Shown here: piece by piece, positions 19,129 to 29,100 of the stretch
Position numbering within the stretch: position 1 is the first letter of the stretch
Layout of the letters: every line of letters starts with the position of its first letter
Assembly: GCF_009827435.1 (NCBI RefSeq)
Contig: NZ_WTYM01000041.1
Coordinates: 1-64,000 of the forward strand
Length of the DNA: 64,000 nucleotides
Direction of reading: 5' to 3'
From: Croceibacterium salegens
Lineage (GTDB): Bacteria > Pseudomonadota > Alphaproteobacteria > Sphingomonadales > Sphingomonadaceae
Program-made: the position numbers and the translations under genes
The notes under the pieces: generated by a model
Told to the model about the DNA's origin: nothing
Seen by the model: only the letters and a program-made list of their open reading frames with translations
Database searches by the model: none

Positions 19129-21645
19129 ATGACCGACCAACGTTTCGATCCGTCGCGGGCCGACGGACACTGGCAGCACGCCTGGGAAGACCGGCAAGTC
19201 TTCGTCGCCGACGACGCGAGCGAACGCCCGCGTTGCTACGTGCTGGAGATGTTTCCCTACCCCTCGGGGCGGATCCACATCGGCCACGTGCGCAACTACA
19301 CCATGGGCGACGTGCTGGCCCGCTACAAGCGGCTGACCGGGCACGAGGTGCTGCACCCGATGGGCTGGGACGCCTTCGGCATGCCGGCGGAAAACGCCGC
19401 GATCGAAAAGGGCGTCCATCCCGGCGAATGGACCCGCAGCAACATCGCCAACATGAAAGCGCAGCTCAAGCGCCTCGGCATGGCCTTCGACTGGAGCCGC
19501 GAGCTGGCGACCTGCGATCCCGAATACTACGGGCACGAGCAGGCGATGTTCATCGACTTCTACGAAGCGGGCCTGGTCTACCGCAAGGAATCGGCGGTCA
19601 ACTGGGACCCGGTCGACCAGACCGTGCTGGCCAACGAACAGGTCATCGACGGCAAGGGCTGGCGCAGCGGTGCGCCGGTCGAGAAGCGCAAGCTGAGCCA
19701 GTGGTTCCTCAAGATCACCGACTTCGCGCAGGAGCTGCTCGACGGGCTCGGGACGCTCGACAAGTGGCCCGAGAAGGTCCGCGTGATGCAGGAGAACTGG
19801 ATCGGCAAGAGCACCGGCCTTCAGTTCTCGTTCGCCCTGTCGAACGGCGAAAGCCTGGAAGTCTACACCACCCGGCCCGACACGATCTTCGGCTCGAGCT
19901 TCGTCGCCGTCGCGCCCGACCATCCGGTCGCGCAGGCCGTCGCGGCGAGCAACTGCGATGCCGCCAAGTTCATCGAGCAGTGCAAGAAGGGCGGGACCAC
20001 CGCGGCCGAGCTGGAGACGGCCGAAAAGCTCGGTTTCGACACCGGCATCGGCGCGAAGCACCCTTTCACCGGCGAATACCTGCCGGTCTACATCGCCAAC
20101 TTCGTGCTGATGGAATACGGCACCGGGGCGATCATGGCGGTGCCGGGGCACGACCAGCGCGACTTCGATTTCGCCACCAAGTACGGCCTGCCGATCGTCC
20201 GCGTCGTCGCCCCCGACGCAGCCGCCGCCGATGCCCCGCTGAGCGAGGCAGAGGCCGGCGACGGTGTGCTGGTCAACTCGGGTTTCCTCGACGGAATGGA
20301 TGTCGCCAGCGCCAAGCAGGCGGTTATCGACCGCGCGGTCGGCGAAGGCTGGGGCGAAGGCAGGACCGTGTGGCGCCTGCGCGACTGGGGCGTCAGCCGC
20401 CAGCGTTACTGGGGTGCGCCGATCCCGTTCATCCACTGCGACGCCTGCGGCGTCGTGCCGGTACCCAAGGACCAGCTGCCGGTGGTGCTGCCCGAGGACG
20501 TCGACATCTCGATTCCCGGCAACCCGCTGGTGCGCCACCCGACGTGGAAGCACGTCGACTGCCCGAAGTGCGGTGCGGCGGCGGTGCGCGAAACCGACAC
20601 GCTCGATACCTTCGTCGATTCCTCGTGGTATTTCCTGCGCTTCGCCAGCCAGCCCACGGACCGCCCGTTCGATCCGGAGGTGGTGAAGAAATGGATGCCG
20701 GTCGACCAGTACATCGGCGGCATCGAGCACGCGATCCTGCACCTGCTCTACGCCCGCTTCTGGACTCGCGCGCTGGCCCGTATCCACCAGCTCGACGTCA
20801 AGGAGCCCTTCGCCAGCCTGTTCACGCAAGGGATGGTGACGCACGAGACTTATTCGCGCCGTGAGGGGGACCGCGAGGTGTTCTTCAGCCCCGACGAGGT
20901 CGACCGCTCGGGCGGGGGCGCGGTGCTGGTGGCGGACGGCGCCAAGGTCGACATCGGCCCGGTCATCAAGATGTCGAAGTCCAAGAAGAACACTGTCGAT
21001 CCGGACTCGATCATCGAACGCTACGGCGCCGATTCGGTGCGCTGGTTCATGCTGAGCGACAGCCCGCCGGAACGCGACCTGCCGTGGTCCGCCGCGGGCA
21101 TCGAAGGCTGCTGGCGCTTCGTCCAGCGGCTGTGGCGGCTGTTCGGACAATACGACGCGAGTGTTCAGGGCACCGATCAAGCGCTTGATCGACAGGTCCA
21201 CAAGACCATCGCCGCCGTGGGCGAGGATATCGAGGCGCTCTCTTTCAACAAGGCCGTGGCGCGGATTTACGGACTGACCAGCGCGGCGGAAAAGGCCGCG
21301 CCGTCGGCCACCCGCAGCGAAGCGATCCGTACCATCCTCCTGCTCGTCTCACCGATGATGCCGCACCTCGCCGAGGAGGCCTGGGCTGCGATGGGGCAGG
21401 ACGGGCTCATCGCCGATGCCGCCTGGCCCAAGGCCGACCCGGCCCTGCTGGTCGACGAAGAAGTGACCATCGCGGTGCAGGTAAAGGGCAAGCTGCGCGA
21501 TACTCTTACGGTCGCCAAGGGCTTGCCCAACGCCGATCTCGAAGCCCTTGCGTTGGCCAGCGAGAAGGTCCAGCGTTCGCTCGATGGAGCCGAAGTGCGC
21601 AAGGTGATCGTGGTGCCCGACAGGCTGGTGAATATCGTCGCGTGA
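19129..21645 (+). CDS. leuS: Leucine-tRNA ligase
   Basis: Charges tRNA-Leu. The 838-residue class I synthetase has HIGH at residues 50-53 ([11 protein letters not shown]), a CP1 editing insert over roughly 220-420 with TTRPDTIFG, the CDACG/CPKCG zinc-type segment in the middle, and KMSKS at 614-618. The anticodon-binding domain and C-terminal extension follow. It overlaps lptE by four bases (GTGA). Confidence 0.98.
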   Translation: MTDQRFDPSRADGHWQHAWEDRQVFVADDASERPRCYVLEMFPYPSGRIHIGHVRNYTMGDVLARYKRLTGHEVLHPMGWDAFGMPAENAAIEKGVHPGEWTRSNIANMKAQLKRLGMAFDWSRELATCDPEYYGHEQAMFIDFYEAGLVYRKESAVNWDPVDQTVLANEQVIDGKGWRSGAPVEKRKLSQWFLKITDFAQELLDGLGTLDKWPEKVRVMQENWIGKSTGLQFSFALSNGESLEVYTTRPDTIFGSSFVAVAPDHPVAQAVAASNCDAAKFIEQCKKGGTTAAELETAEKLGFDTGIGAKHPFTGEYLPVYIANFVLMEYGTGAIMAVPGHDQRDFDFATKYGLPIVRVVAPDAAAADAPLSEAEAGDGVLVNSGFLDGMDVASAKQAVIDRAVGEGWGEGRTVWRLRDWGVSRQRYWGAPIPFIHCDACGVVPVPKDQLPVVLPEDVDISIPGNPLVRHPTWKHVDCPKCGAAAVRETDTLDTFVDSSWYFLRFASQPTDRPFDPEVVKKWMPVDQYIGGIEHAILHLLYARFWTRALARIHQLDVKEPFASLFTQGMVTHETYSRREGDREVFFSPDEVDRSGGGAVLVADGAKVDIGPVIKMSKSKKNTVDPDSIIERYGADSVRWFMLSDSPPERDLPWSAAGIEGCWRFVQRLWRLFGQYDASVQGTDQALDRQVHKTIAAVGEDIEALSFNKAVARIYGLTSAAEKAAPSATRSEAIRTILLLVSPMMPHLAEEAWAAMGQDGLIADAAWPKADPALLVDEEVTIAVQVKGKLRDTLTVAKGLPNADLEALALASEKVQRSLDGAEVRKVIVVPDRLVNIVA

Positions 21646-22139
21646 GGGCGCTGGCCTTCCTCGTCGCGGGTTCGCTCGCGCTCTCCGGCTGCGGCCTTTC
21701 GCCGATGTATGCCGGGGGCGGAGCGGGCCCCGTGGCGAGCGGGCTGTCGAGCGTCGAGGTCGCCCCGATCGAAGGCAAGGCCGGCTGGCTGGTGCGCAAC
21801 GCACTCAACGACCGGCTCGGGCAGACCGGTTCGACATCGCAAAACCCGCGCTACCGCCTCGACGTATTGCTCGACGACAAGCTCGAAGGGCTCGGCCTGC
21901 TGACCGACGATTCGGTCGGCCGTGAGCGGCGGACGTTGCGCGCCCGCTACCAGCTGGTCGACATCGCCAGCGACGAGGTCCTGCTCGATGCGACCGCCGG
22001 GTCCGACGCCGGTATCGACGTCGTGTCGAGCGAATATGCCACGATCGCCGCCGAGGAAACCGCGCTCGAGAACCTGTCGAAGGAAGTCGCCGACCGGATC
22101 GTCGCGCGCCTCGCGCTGACGCTCCGCAACAGCTCATGA
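21642..22139 (+). CDS. lptE: LPS-assembly lipoprotein LptE
   Basis: The outer-membrane lipoprotein that plugs the LptD barrel and helps place lipopolysaccharide in the outer leaflet. The 165-residue protein has lipobox LSGC (C17) followed by GLSPMYAG, a usual start for alphaproteobacterial LptE, and a two-layer body ending in a long helix. Its place between leuS and holA is the conserved context that identifies this poorly conserved family. GTG 21642 overlaps the leuS stop; the stop overlaps holA in ATGA. Confidence 0.9.
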   Translation: MRALAFLVAGSLALSGCGLSPMYAGGGAGPVASGLSSVEVAPIEGKAGWLVRNALNDRLGQTGSTSQNPRYRLDVLLDDKLEGLGLLTDDSVGRERRTLRARYQLVDIASDEVLLDATAGSDAGIDVVSSEYATIAAEETALENLSKEVADRIVARLALTLRNSS

Positions 22140-23212
22140 AGGCGACGCAGCGCGACTTCCGCCAGCACGCCCCGCGCGCTGCTCGCGACGCCCGCGTGTT
22201 CTTCTTCTGCGGTCCTGACGAATCCGGCGCCAGCGCCGCCGCCGAAGCTCTCGTCGAGCTGTTCGCCGAACCGGGCGAGCGGGTCGAGCTCTCGGGAGGT
22301 GACCTGCGCTCCGACCCGGTCCTGCTGGCCGACGAGGCGCGCTCGACCTCGCTGTTCGGCGGCGCCCGGCACATCTGGGTGCGCGCCAGCGGGGACGAGG
22401 CGCACGATGCGGTCAAGAACCTGCTCGACACTTACGATGCCGGCGAAGGCGACGGCGCCTGTCCGGTGGTCGTCGTCGCAACCTCGGCGAGCGACAAGGC
22501 GCGCACCGCCAAACTGCTCGAAAAGCGCGGCGATGGGTTCGTCGGCATGTTCTACCCGCCCGACCTGCGCTCGGTGGCACACGAGGTCCGGCGCATGGCG
22601 GGCGCGCTCGGCCTCAAGATGGCCGACGACCTGAGCGAACGGATCGCCGCCGCGGCCGGCCTCGACCAGCGTCTCGCCCGCTCGGAAATCGAGAAGCTCG
22701 CGCTCTACTGCGACGCCTCGCCGCAGAGCCCGCATACCCTTACCGCCGCCGACCTCGATGCGGTCGGCGCGAGCACCGAGGAAGACGGCTTCATGCCGCT
22801 GGTCAACGCCGTGCTTTCCGGCACCGGGCCGGAGCTGGCGGGCGAGTTCCGCCGCCTGCGCGAGGTTTCGCTCAACCCGGTCGGCCTGCTGCTCGCCTTC
22901 GAACGGCGCGCGGCGCAACTCGCCCAGCTCGCCGCCCGGCTCGGCCCGCGTGGCAACGTCAACAACTTCATCGAAAGCGAACGTGCCGCGCGCCGGGTGT
23001 TTTTCGGCGATGCCCAGGACCTCAAGGTCCAGCTCTCGCTCTGGCGCGGGCAAAAACTCGATCGGCTCTTGCGGCGGTTGGCCGAAACACATCGCCAGCT
23101 CCTCAGCAACAGCCAAGCTGCCGACGTGCTGTTGGCTCAGGAACTCACTCAAATAGCCCGCCACGCGCTTGACGCGAAGCGATTGAAGCAACTTCCTAAA
23201 TTCAAGCATTAG
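22136..23212 (+). CDS. holA: DNA polymerase III subunit delta
   Basis: The clamp-loader subunit that opens the beta clamp. The 358-residue protein has the N-terminal degenerate ATPase fold (ARVFFFCGPDESGASAAAEA, with a degraded P-loop as usual for delta), a middle lid domain and a helical C-terminal collar domain (SLNPVGLLLAFERRAAQLAQ). It is coupled to lptE by ATGA, the standard alphaproteobacterial arrangement. The broken sugar transferase follows downstream. Confidence 0.95.
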   Translation: MKATQRDFRQHAPRAARDARVFFFCGPDESGASAAAEALVELFAEPGERVELSGGDLRSDPVLLADEARSTSLFGGARHIWVRASGDEAHDAVKNLLDTYDAGEGDGACPVVVVATSASDKARTAKLLEKRGDGFVGMFYPPDLRSVAHEVRRMAGALGLKMADDLSERIAAAAGLDQRLARSEIEKLALYCDASPQSPHTLTAADLDAVGASTEEDGFMPLVNAVLSGTGPELAGEFRRLREVSLNPVGLLLAFERRAAQLAQLAARLGPRGNVNNFIESERAARRVFFGDAQDLKVQLSLWRGQKLDRLLRRLAETHRQLLSNSQAADVLLAQELTQIARHALDAKRLKQLPKFKH

Positions 23213-23284
23213 AATTAATGCTCTGCGCACAACCGCCATCCGCGCACAGAGGACGATCTTCTGCAACCGCTGAGATGTTATTAG

Positions 23285-23500
23285 CATGCCGAGCCCCGCC
23301 CGCACGCCATCGGCTCGCTCGCCGGCGACAAGCTGTTTTGGGAAGTCGACAAGCTCTACTGGCACCGCCATTCGCTGCGCCCCAGCCTGACCGGCCGCCT
23401 GCAGGCCGATCTCGAGTACCTTTCCGGCTGGACCATTTGGCGCGACCTCGGGATCATGCTCGCGACCATCCGCGTGGTGGTCCACGACCGCGCCTTCTAG
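23285..23500 (+). pseudogene. Remnant of a bacterial sugar transferase (undecaprenyl-phosphate glycosyl-1-phosphate transferase)
   Basis: A 71-codon frame without a start codon translates to the C-terminal end of the WcaJ/ExoY-type sugar transferase family: PRPHAIGSLAGDKLFWEVD, then YWHRHSLRPSLTG, RLQADLEYLSGWTIWRDLG and the ending VVVHDRAF. Intact members carry the transmembrane part and most of the catalytic domain before this, and a stretch of about 20 residues between the LTG and RLQADLEY motifs. Here LTG runs straight into RLQADLEY at 23396, an in-frame internal deletion, and everything upstream is missing. It is a decayed relic that would once have started exopolysaccharide assembly. 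Confidence 0.85.
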
Positions 23501-23547
23501 GCGCACTTCGCTTGCCCCGGGCGCCGCACGGCGCCATGTGATGCGGT

Positions 23548-24276
23548 GTGAGCGCACTGCAACTCCACGAAATGCCCGATGGCCGCAAGATCGCCTTCCG
23601 CCACGGCGAAGGACGCGGTCCGGCGCTGGTGTTCCTGCCCGGCTACATGTCCGACATGGCCGGTTCCAAGGCGACTGCGCTGGCCGATTGGGCCGCTCTC
23701 GAGGGCCGCGAGTGGCTGCTGCTCGACTATTCGGGCTGCGGCGAATCTCCCGGCGATTTCGCCGACGGCACACTGAGCCGGTGGTGCGACGAGGTGGTCG
23801 CGCTGATCGAGGCGCGAATTGCCGGCCCGGTCAACCTCGTCGGCTCTTCGATGGGCGGCTGGCTCATGTTGCTGGCCGCGCGCGCGCTTGGGGCAAAAGT
23901 GGCAGGGCTTGTCGGCATCGCCGCCGCTCCCGACTTCACCGACTGGGGCTTTGACCCGAAGCAGAAGACCGCACTCGCCGCGGGCGAAACCATATTCGAG
24001 CACAATCCTTACGGTCCCGAAGCGACTCCGACCCATCCGGCCTTCTGGACCGACGGCGAAGCGCAGCTCCAGCTGGACGGTGCGGTTCCGTTCGACGGCC
24101 CGGTGCGGCTGCTCCACGGACAGGACGACACCGTCGTGCCGCCCGAAATCTCGCTACGTCTCGCCGGGGCGCTGCGTTCAAGCGACGTGCAGGTGACTCT
24201 CGTAAAGGGCGGGGACCACCGTCTTTCACGCGAGCAGGACATCACCCTGCTGTTGCAATCGGTGGCAGCACTGTGA
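23548..24276 (+). CDS. Alpha/beta hydrolase
   Basis: A 242-residue serine hydrolase: the nucleophile elbow GSSMGG places S101, the oxyanion region is FLPGYMSDM, and H224 in GGDHRLSR completes the triad, with the acidic residue probably in LLHGQDD around 190-195. No signal peptide. Substrate is unknown; the fold covers esterases, thioesterases and peptidases. The GTG start is the first in phase and gives a normal N-terminal strand. It lies 13 bases before the TPR gene. Confidence 0.85.
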   Translation: MSALQLHEMPDGRKIAFRHGEGRGPALVFLPGYMSDMAGSKATALADWAALEGREWLLLDYSGCGESPGDFADGTLSRWCDEVVALIEARIAGPVNLVGSSMGGWLMLLAARALGAKVAGLVGIAAAPDFTDWGFDPKQKTALAAGETIFEHNPYGPEATPTHPAFWTDGEAQLQLDGAVPFDGPVRLLHGQDDTVVPPEISLRLAGALRSSDVQVTLVKGGDHRLSREQDITLLLQSVAAL

Positions 24277-24289
24277 CTCGAAACGCCCG

Positions 24290-25060
24290 ATGATCCTTTC
24301 CGCCCTATCTCTCCTCGCTGCGCAGGCTTCAGCGGCGCTCTCCACCGCCGAAACCGGGCGGCTGTCGCAATGCCTCGACCAGGCGCGCAGCGACCCGGCG
24401 ACGGCAATCACCACCGCCGGCACCTGGCTCGCCGAAGCCACCGGACCGGGCAAGGCCTTGCCACAGCAATGCCTCGGCCAGGCCTACGTCAGCCTCCTGC
24501 GCTGGGATGCCGCTGAACAGGCCTTCCTTGCCGGACGCGACGCGACGGTGGATGACGAATTGCGCGCCCGGCTCGGGGCCATGGCCGGAAATGCCGCGCT
24601 CGAAGCGGGCGATACGCAAGGTGCGCTGGCGGCGCTCGCTGCCGCGGAGGTCGACGCCTCGGCAGCGGGCAAGAGCGAACTCGCCGGGACGATCGCCTCC
24701 GACCGCGCACGCGCGCTCGTCGCGCTCGGCCAGCCGCAATCCGCCAGCCAGGCCCTCGAACGGGCCCGCAAGGATGCCCCGCAGGTCGCCTATGTCTGGC
24801 TGCTCTCGGCCACGCTCGACCGGAGGCAGGACGACCTCGCCGGTGCCGCTGGCTTCATCGCCACGGCGCTGGCGCTCGCTCCGCAGGATCCGCAGATCCT
24901 GCTCGAAGCCGGGGTCATCGCCGTGCTGAGCGGCGAGGAAGACACCGCCCGCGGATACTGGCGGAACGTGATGACCTTCGCGCCCGACAACCCGGAGGCG
25001 GCCACCGCCGCGGGCTACCTTGACCAGCTCGACGGGCAAGGCCCAGTAAGCGGACGATGA
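24290..25060 (+). CDS. Exported TPR-repeat protein
   Basis: A 256-residue, Ala-rich helical protein with a short signal sequence (MILSALSLLAAQASA) and tetratricopeptide-like helix pairs, clearest in GNAALEAGDTQGALAALAAA and in ATALALAPQDPQILLEAGVI. TPR proteins mediate protein contacts; no catalytic motif is present. The gene overlaps the next one by ATGA, so it is coupled to the flavin monooxygenase, though no functional link is obvious. Periplasmic location is inferred from the signal sequence. Confidence 0.8.
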   Translation: MILSALSLLAAQASAALSTAETGRLSQCLDQARSDPATAITTAGTWLAEATGPGKALPQQCLGQAYVSLLRWDAAEQAFLAGRDATVDDELRARLGAMAGNAALEAGDTQGALAALAAAEVDASAAGKSELAGTIASDRARALVALGQPQSASQALERARKDAPQVAYVWLLSATLDRRQDDLAGAAGFIATALALAPQDPQILLEAGVIAVLSGEEDTARGYWRNVMTFAPDNPEAATAAGYLDQLDGQGPVSGR

Positions 25061-26040
25061 TCCCGCTGTCCGTCCTCGACCTCGTCCCGGTCCGCGAAGG
25101 CGGCGACGTTGCGACGGCCTTGCACGAGGCTGGCGAACTGGCGCGCGCCGCCGAAGCGGCCGGCTATCGCCGCTTCTGGGTGGCCGAGCACCACGGCAGC
25201 GAAGGCATCGCCGGCGGCGCGGTCTCCGTCGCCCTGTCGCACATCGGGCATGTTACCCGGACGATCCGCATCGGCGCGGGCGGCATCATGCTGCCAAACC
25301 ACAATCCCTTCGTCATCGCCGAGCAGTTCGGCGCGCTCGATGCCCTGTTCCCCGGCCGCGTCGACCTCGGACTCGGCCGCGCGCCCGGTGCCGCACCGAT
25401 CCTGGGGCAGGCCCTGCGCAAGGACCTGTCGCGCGCAGCCGAGTATTTCCCGCAGGACGTCGTCGAACTGCGCGCGCTGTTCACCGGCGACATCGACCTG
25501 CCGATCAAGGCCACCCCGGGCTTCGGTGCACAGATCGAGATGTGGATGCTCGGTTCGAGCCTGTTCGGCGCCCAGCTCGCCGCGCGGCTCGGCCTGCCCT
25601 ATGCCTTCGCCAGCCACTTCGCACCCGACCATCTCGACGCTGCGCTGGCGGCCTATCGCGAACAGTTTCGCCCGTCGGAGGCGCTCGAGACGCCGCACGT
25701 CATGGCGGCCATGACGGTAATCTGCGGCGAGACCGAAGAAGAGGCCGAAATCCTGTCCAGTTCGCAGGACCAGGCCTTCGTGCGCTTGCGGACCGGCGAG
25801 CCGGGCAAGCTGCCGCCTCCGATCCCGGGCTATCGCGCGACCCTGCCGGAAAGCGCCCAGGCGATGCTTGAGCGGCTCTCGGTGGCGCGTGCGGTCGGCT
25901 CGCCCGAGACCGTCGCCGCGAGGATCGACGCCTTCGTTCGCCGTACCCGGGCCGACGAGATCATCGTCTCGGGCGCGACCTTCGATCCGGCGGCGCGTCG
26001 CCGTTCGCTCGAACTGACCGCGGGAGCTTTGGTCGCCTGA
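25057..26040 (+). CDS. LLM-class flavin-dependent oxidoreductase
   Basis: A 327-residue luciferase-like monooxygenase of the MsnO8 type: the N-terminus MIPLSVLDLVPVREGG, FWVAEHHG, GAGGIMLPNHNPFVIAEQFG and GRVDLGLGRAPG are typical. These enzymes use reduced flavin and oxygen; the substrate is unknown. It is coupled to the TPR gene upstream (ATGA). Confidence 0.9.
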   Translation: MIPLSVLDLVPVREGGDVATALHEAGELARAAEAAGYRRFWVAEHHGSEGIAGGAVSVALSHIGHVTRTIRIGAGGIMLPNHNPFVIAEQFGALDALFPGRVDLGLGRAPGAAPILGQALRKDLSRAAEYFPQDVVELRALFTGDIDLPIKATPGFGAQIEMWMLGSSLFGAQLAARLGLPYAFASHFAPDHLDAALAAYREQFRPSEALETPHVMAAMTVICGETEEEAEILSSSQDQAFVRLRTGEPGKLPPPIPGYRATLPESAQAMLERLSVARAVGSPETVAARIDAFVRRTRADEIIVSGATFDPAARRRSLELTAGALVA

Positions 26041-26141
26041 CAGGAAACCCCGGCGCCCGGCAGGCGTATGGTAGGCGGAGAGACGATGCGCCCCGCAAAT
26101 TGCCCTTGCCCTGCGCCGCAAGCAGGTGCAGGGGCGCGCGC

Positions 26142-26153
26142 AACGATATCGTT
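26142..26153. promoter_or_regulatory. Palindrome upstream of the glutamate dehydrogenase gene
   Basis: AACGATATCGTT is a perfect 12-base palindrome 31 bases before the chosen start codon. A second AACGAT half follows at 26162-26167, 20 bases after the first, about two helical turns, so a dimeric regulator could bind both. Candidate operator only; the regulator is unknown. Confidence 0.35.
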
Positions 26154-26183
26154 TCAACTGTAACGATTGGGAGTCTGGCGAGG

Positions 26184-29100
26184 ATGGCGGCGAAGGGCAC
26201 CGGCAAAGCGGTCGCAAAGACGGCTCGCAAGTCACCGGCCGCGTCACCGGGAAAATCGCGCGGCAAGGCGCCGGAGCCGTTGGTCACCGAGCTCGGCGAG
26301 CGAATGGCGAATTCGCTCCTGCCCGGCGAAAAGGGCCTTTCCACGGCCCACATGGCGGAAGCGGCCGCTTTCCTGTTCGAAGCCGCCGCGCAGCGCGATG
26401 CCGACGAACCCTCTATCCTGATTCGCACCGCCCACGGCGACCGCCGCTTCATGCGGGTCGCCGTGGTCAACGACGACATGCCGTTCCTGGTCGATTCGAT
26501 TGCCATGGCGATCGCCGCGCAGGGCCTCGCCATCGACCTGCTGGTCCACCCGATCGTCGGCGCGGTGCGCGATGCCAAGGGCAAGCTGACCGCGCTCCCC
26601 GAAGATTACGCCGGCGCGCCGCGCGAATCGATGATCTACCTCGAGACCGCGCGGGTCGACGCCAAGGAGCGCCGCGAACTCGAGCGCGCGCTCGCCACCG
26701 CGCTCGCCGACGTGCGCGCTGCGGTGCAGGACTGGCCGAAGATGCGCGAACTCATGGCCGCCGACGCCGACCGCATCGAGGACAAGGAAGGCGCGACCCT
26801 GCTGCGCTGGCTCGAAAGCGGCATGCTGACCCAGCTCGGCCATGTCACCCGCCTCCGCGACGGCAGCCGTTCGCAACTGCTCGGAATCTGCCGCAAGAGC
26901 GCCCGCGACCTGCTCGCCGACGATTCCTACGACCGCGCCTTCGCCTGGTTCGACCGGCAGGAAGGCGAACCCGCCGCGCGCGCCCCGCTGATCATCAAGG
27001 CCAACCGCCTGTCGAAGGTCCACCGCCGCGTCCCGCTCGACCTTTTCATCGTGCCGCTGGTCGAAGACGGCAAGGTGGTCGCGCTGTCGATCCATGCCGG
27101 GGTCTGGACCAGCGCCGCGCTGCTCACGCCGCCCGACGAGGTGCCGGTCCTGCGCCGTCAGCTCACGGCGATGATGGAGCTGTTCGACTTCCCGCCGGCC
27201 AGCCACGACGGCAAGGCGCTGCTCCACGCCCTGACCACGCTGCCGCACGACCTCGTGATCGGCTTCTCCGACCGCGACATCGCCCGAGTGGCGACGGCGA
27301 TGATGGCGCTCGGCGAGCGCCCGCGTCCTCGTGCCGCGCTGGTCATGGCACCGCTCGCACGCCACCTTTTCGCCTTTGTCTGGCTGCCGCGCGACATGCT
27401 GTCGACCGAAGTGCGCCTGCAGATCCAGCACATGCTCGAGGAAGAAACCGAGGCCGACACGCTCGACTGGAGCCTGGTGGTCGAGGGCGGCAACCTTGCC
27501 ATGCTGCGCTACGTGCTCGACTTCCGCGGGCACGAGCATACGCCCGACGGCGCGGCGATCGACGACCGGCTGCAGCACGTGCTGCGTGGCTGGAGCGAAG
27601 CGGTCGAGGCCGAACTGCAAGGCTACGAGGCCGGACGCGCAGCCGCGCTCGCGGCACGCTTCGGCGAGAGCTTCCCGCCGAGCTACCGGGCGACCTACGG
27701 CCCGGCCGAAGCGGCCCGCGACATCGCCCGCATCCACCGCCTGTCCCCCGACGATCCCGATCGACCGCAGGGCCGCGACGCGCGGCTCTACCGCCTCGAC
27801 AGCGACAACCCCTGCAAGCTCGGCCTCAAGGTCTACCAGCTCGGCAACTCGATGCCGCTCAGCGACGCGGTCCCGGCACTGGAGAACTTCGGCTTCCGCG
27901 TGCTGTCCGAAGTTCCGACCGAGCTGTGCAACGGCGACCGCGCGACGATTCACGACTTCAAGCTCGTCCTGCCGCGCGCCGACGAGGTCGCCGCGGTGTT
28001 CGAACGCGCCGAGGCGATCGAGGCGGCGATCGGTACGGTGCTCAACGGGCTCGCCGAAGACGACGTGTTCAACCGACTCGTCATCGCCACCAGACTCGAC
28101 GAGCGCGAGGCCGGATGGATGCGCGCGCTCTATCGCTACCTGCGCCAGTCGGCGATCGCCTACACGATCTACACCGTGGTCGATGCGATGCGCGGCGCCC
28201 CGGGGGTGACCCGCGCACTCGTTGCACTGCTTCGCGCGCACCACGACCCGGCGTTCAAGGGCGACCGCGCGAATGCCGTCGAAGATGCCGAGGCCGAGAT
28301 CCGCAGCGGACTCGCTGGGGTCGATTCGATCAACCACGACCGCCTGCTACGGCTCGTCTGGCGCACCATTGCGGCTATCCTGCGGACCAACGCCTTCGCC
28401 CCGGCTGCATGCGAGGCGCTGGCTTTCAAGTTCGATTCGGCGCTCGTCCCGGACCTGCCCAAGCCGGTGCCGTGGCGCGAAATCTGGGTCTATTCGCGGC
28501 GCGTCGAGGGCATCCACCTTCGCGCCGGACCGGTCGCCCGCGGCGGCCTGCGCTGGTCCGACCGGCGCGACGACTTCCGCACCGAGATCCTCGGCCTGAT
28601 GAAGGCGCAGCGGGTCAAGAACGCGGTCATCGTCCCGACCGGGGCCAAGGGCGGGTTCTACCCCAAGCAGCTGCCTGACCCGGCCGAGGACCGCGACGCC
28701 TGGTTTGCCGAAGGCCGCGCCAGCTACGAGGTGTTCATCCGCACGTTGCTGTCGGTGACCGACAACATCGAAGGCAAGAAGGTCGTTCACCCCGAGTGCG
28801 TCGTCACGCGCGACGGCGAGGACCCCTACTTCGTGGTCGCCGCCGACAAAGGCACCGCGACCTTCTCCGACGTCGCCAATGCCATCGCCGAAGCCAAGGG
28901 CTTCTGGCTTGGTGACGCCTTCGCCAGCGGCGGCTCGAAAGGCTACGACCACAAGGCCATGGGGATCACCGCGCGCGGGGCATGGCTCAGCGTCCAGCGG
29001 CATTTTCTCGAGATGGGCATCGACGTCCAGAAGGCCCCCGTGCGCGTCGCCGGTTGCGGCGACATGTCGGGCGACGTGTTCGGCAACGGCATGCTGCTGT

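Noticed and set aside
19087-21201. 704-codon minus-strand frame opposite leuS
   Set aside because: Antisense shadow; leuS has intact HIGH and KMSKS motifs.
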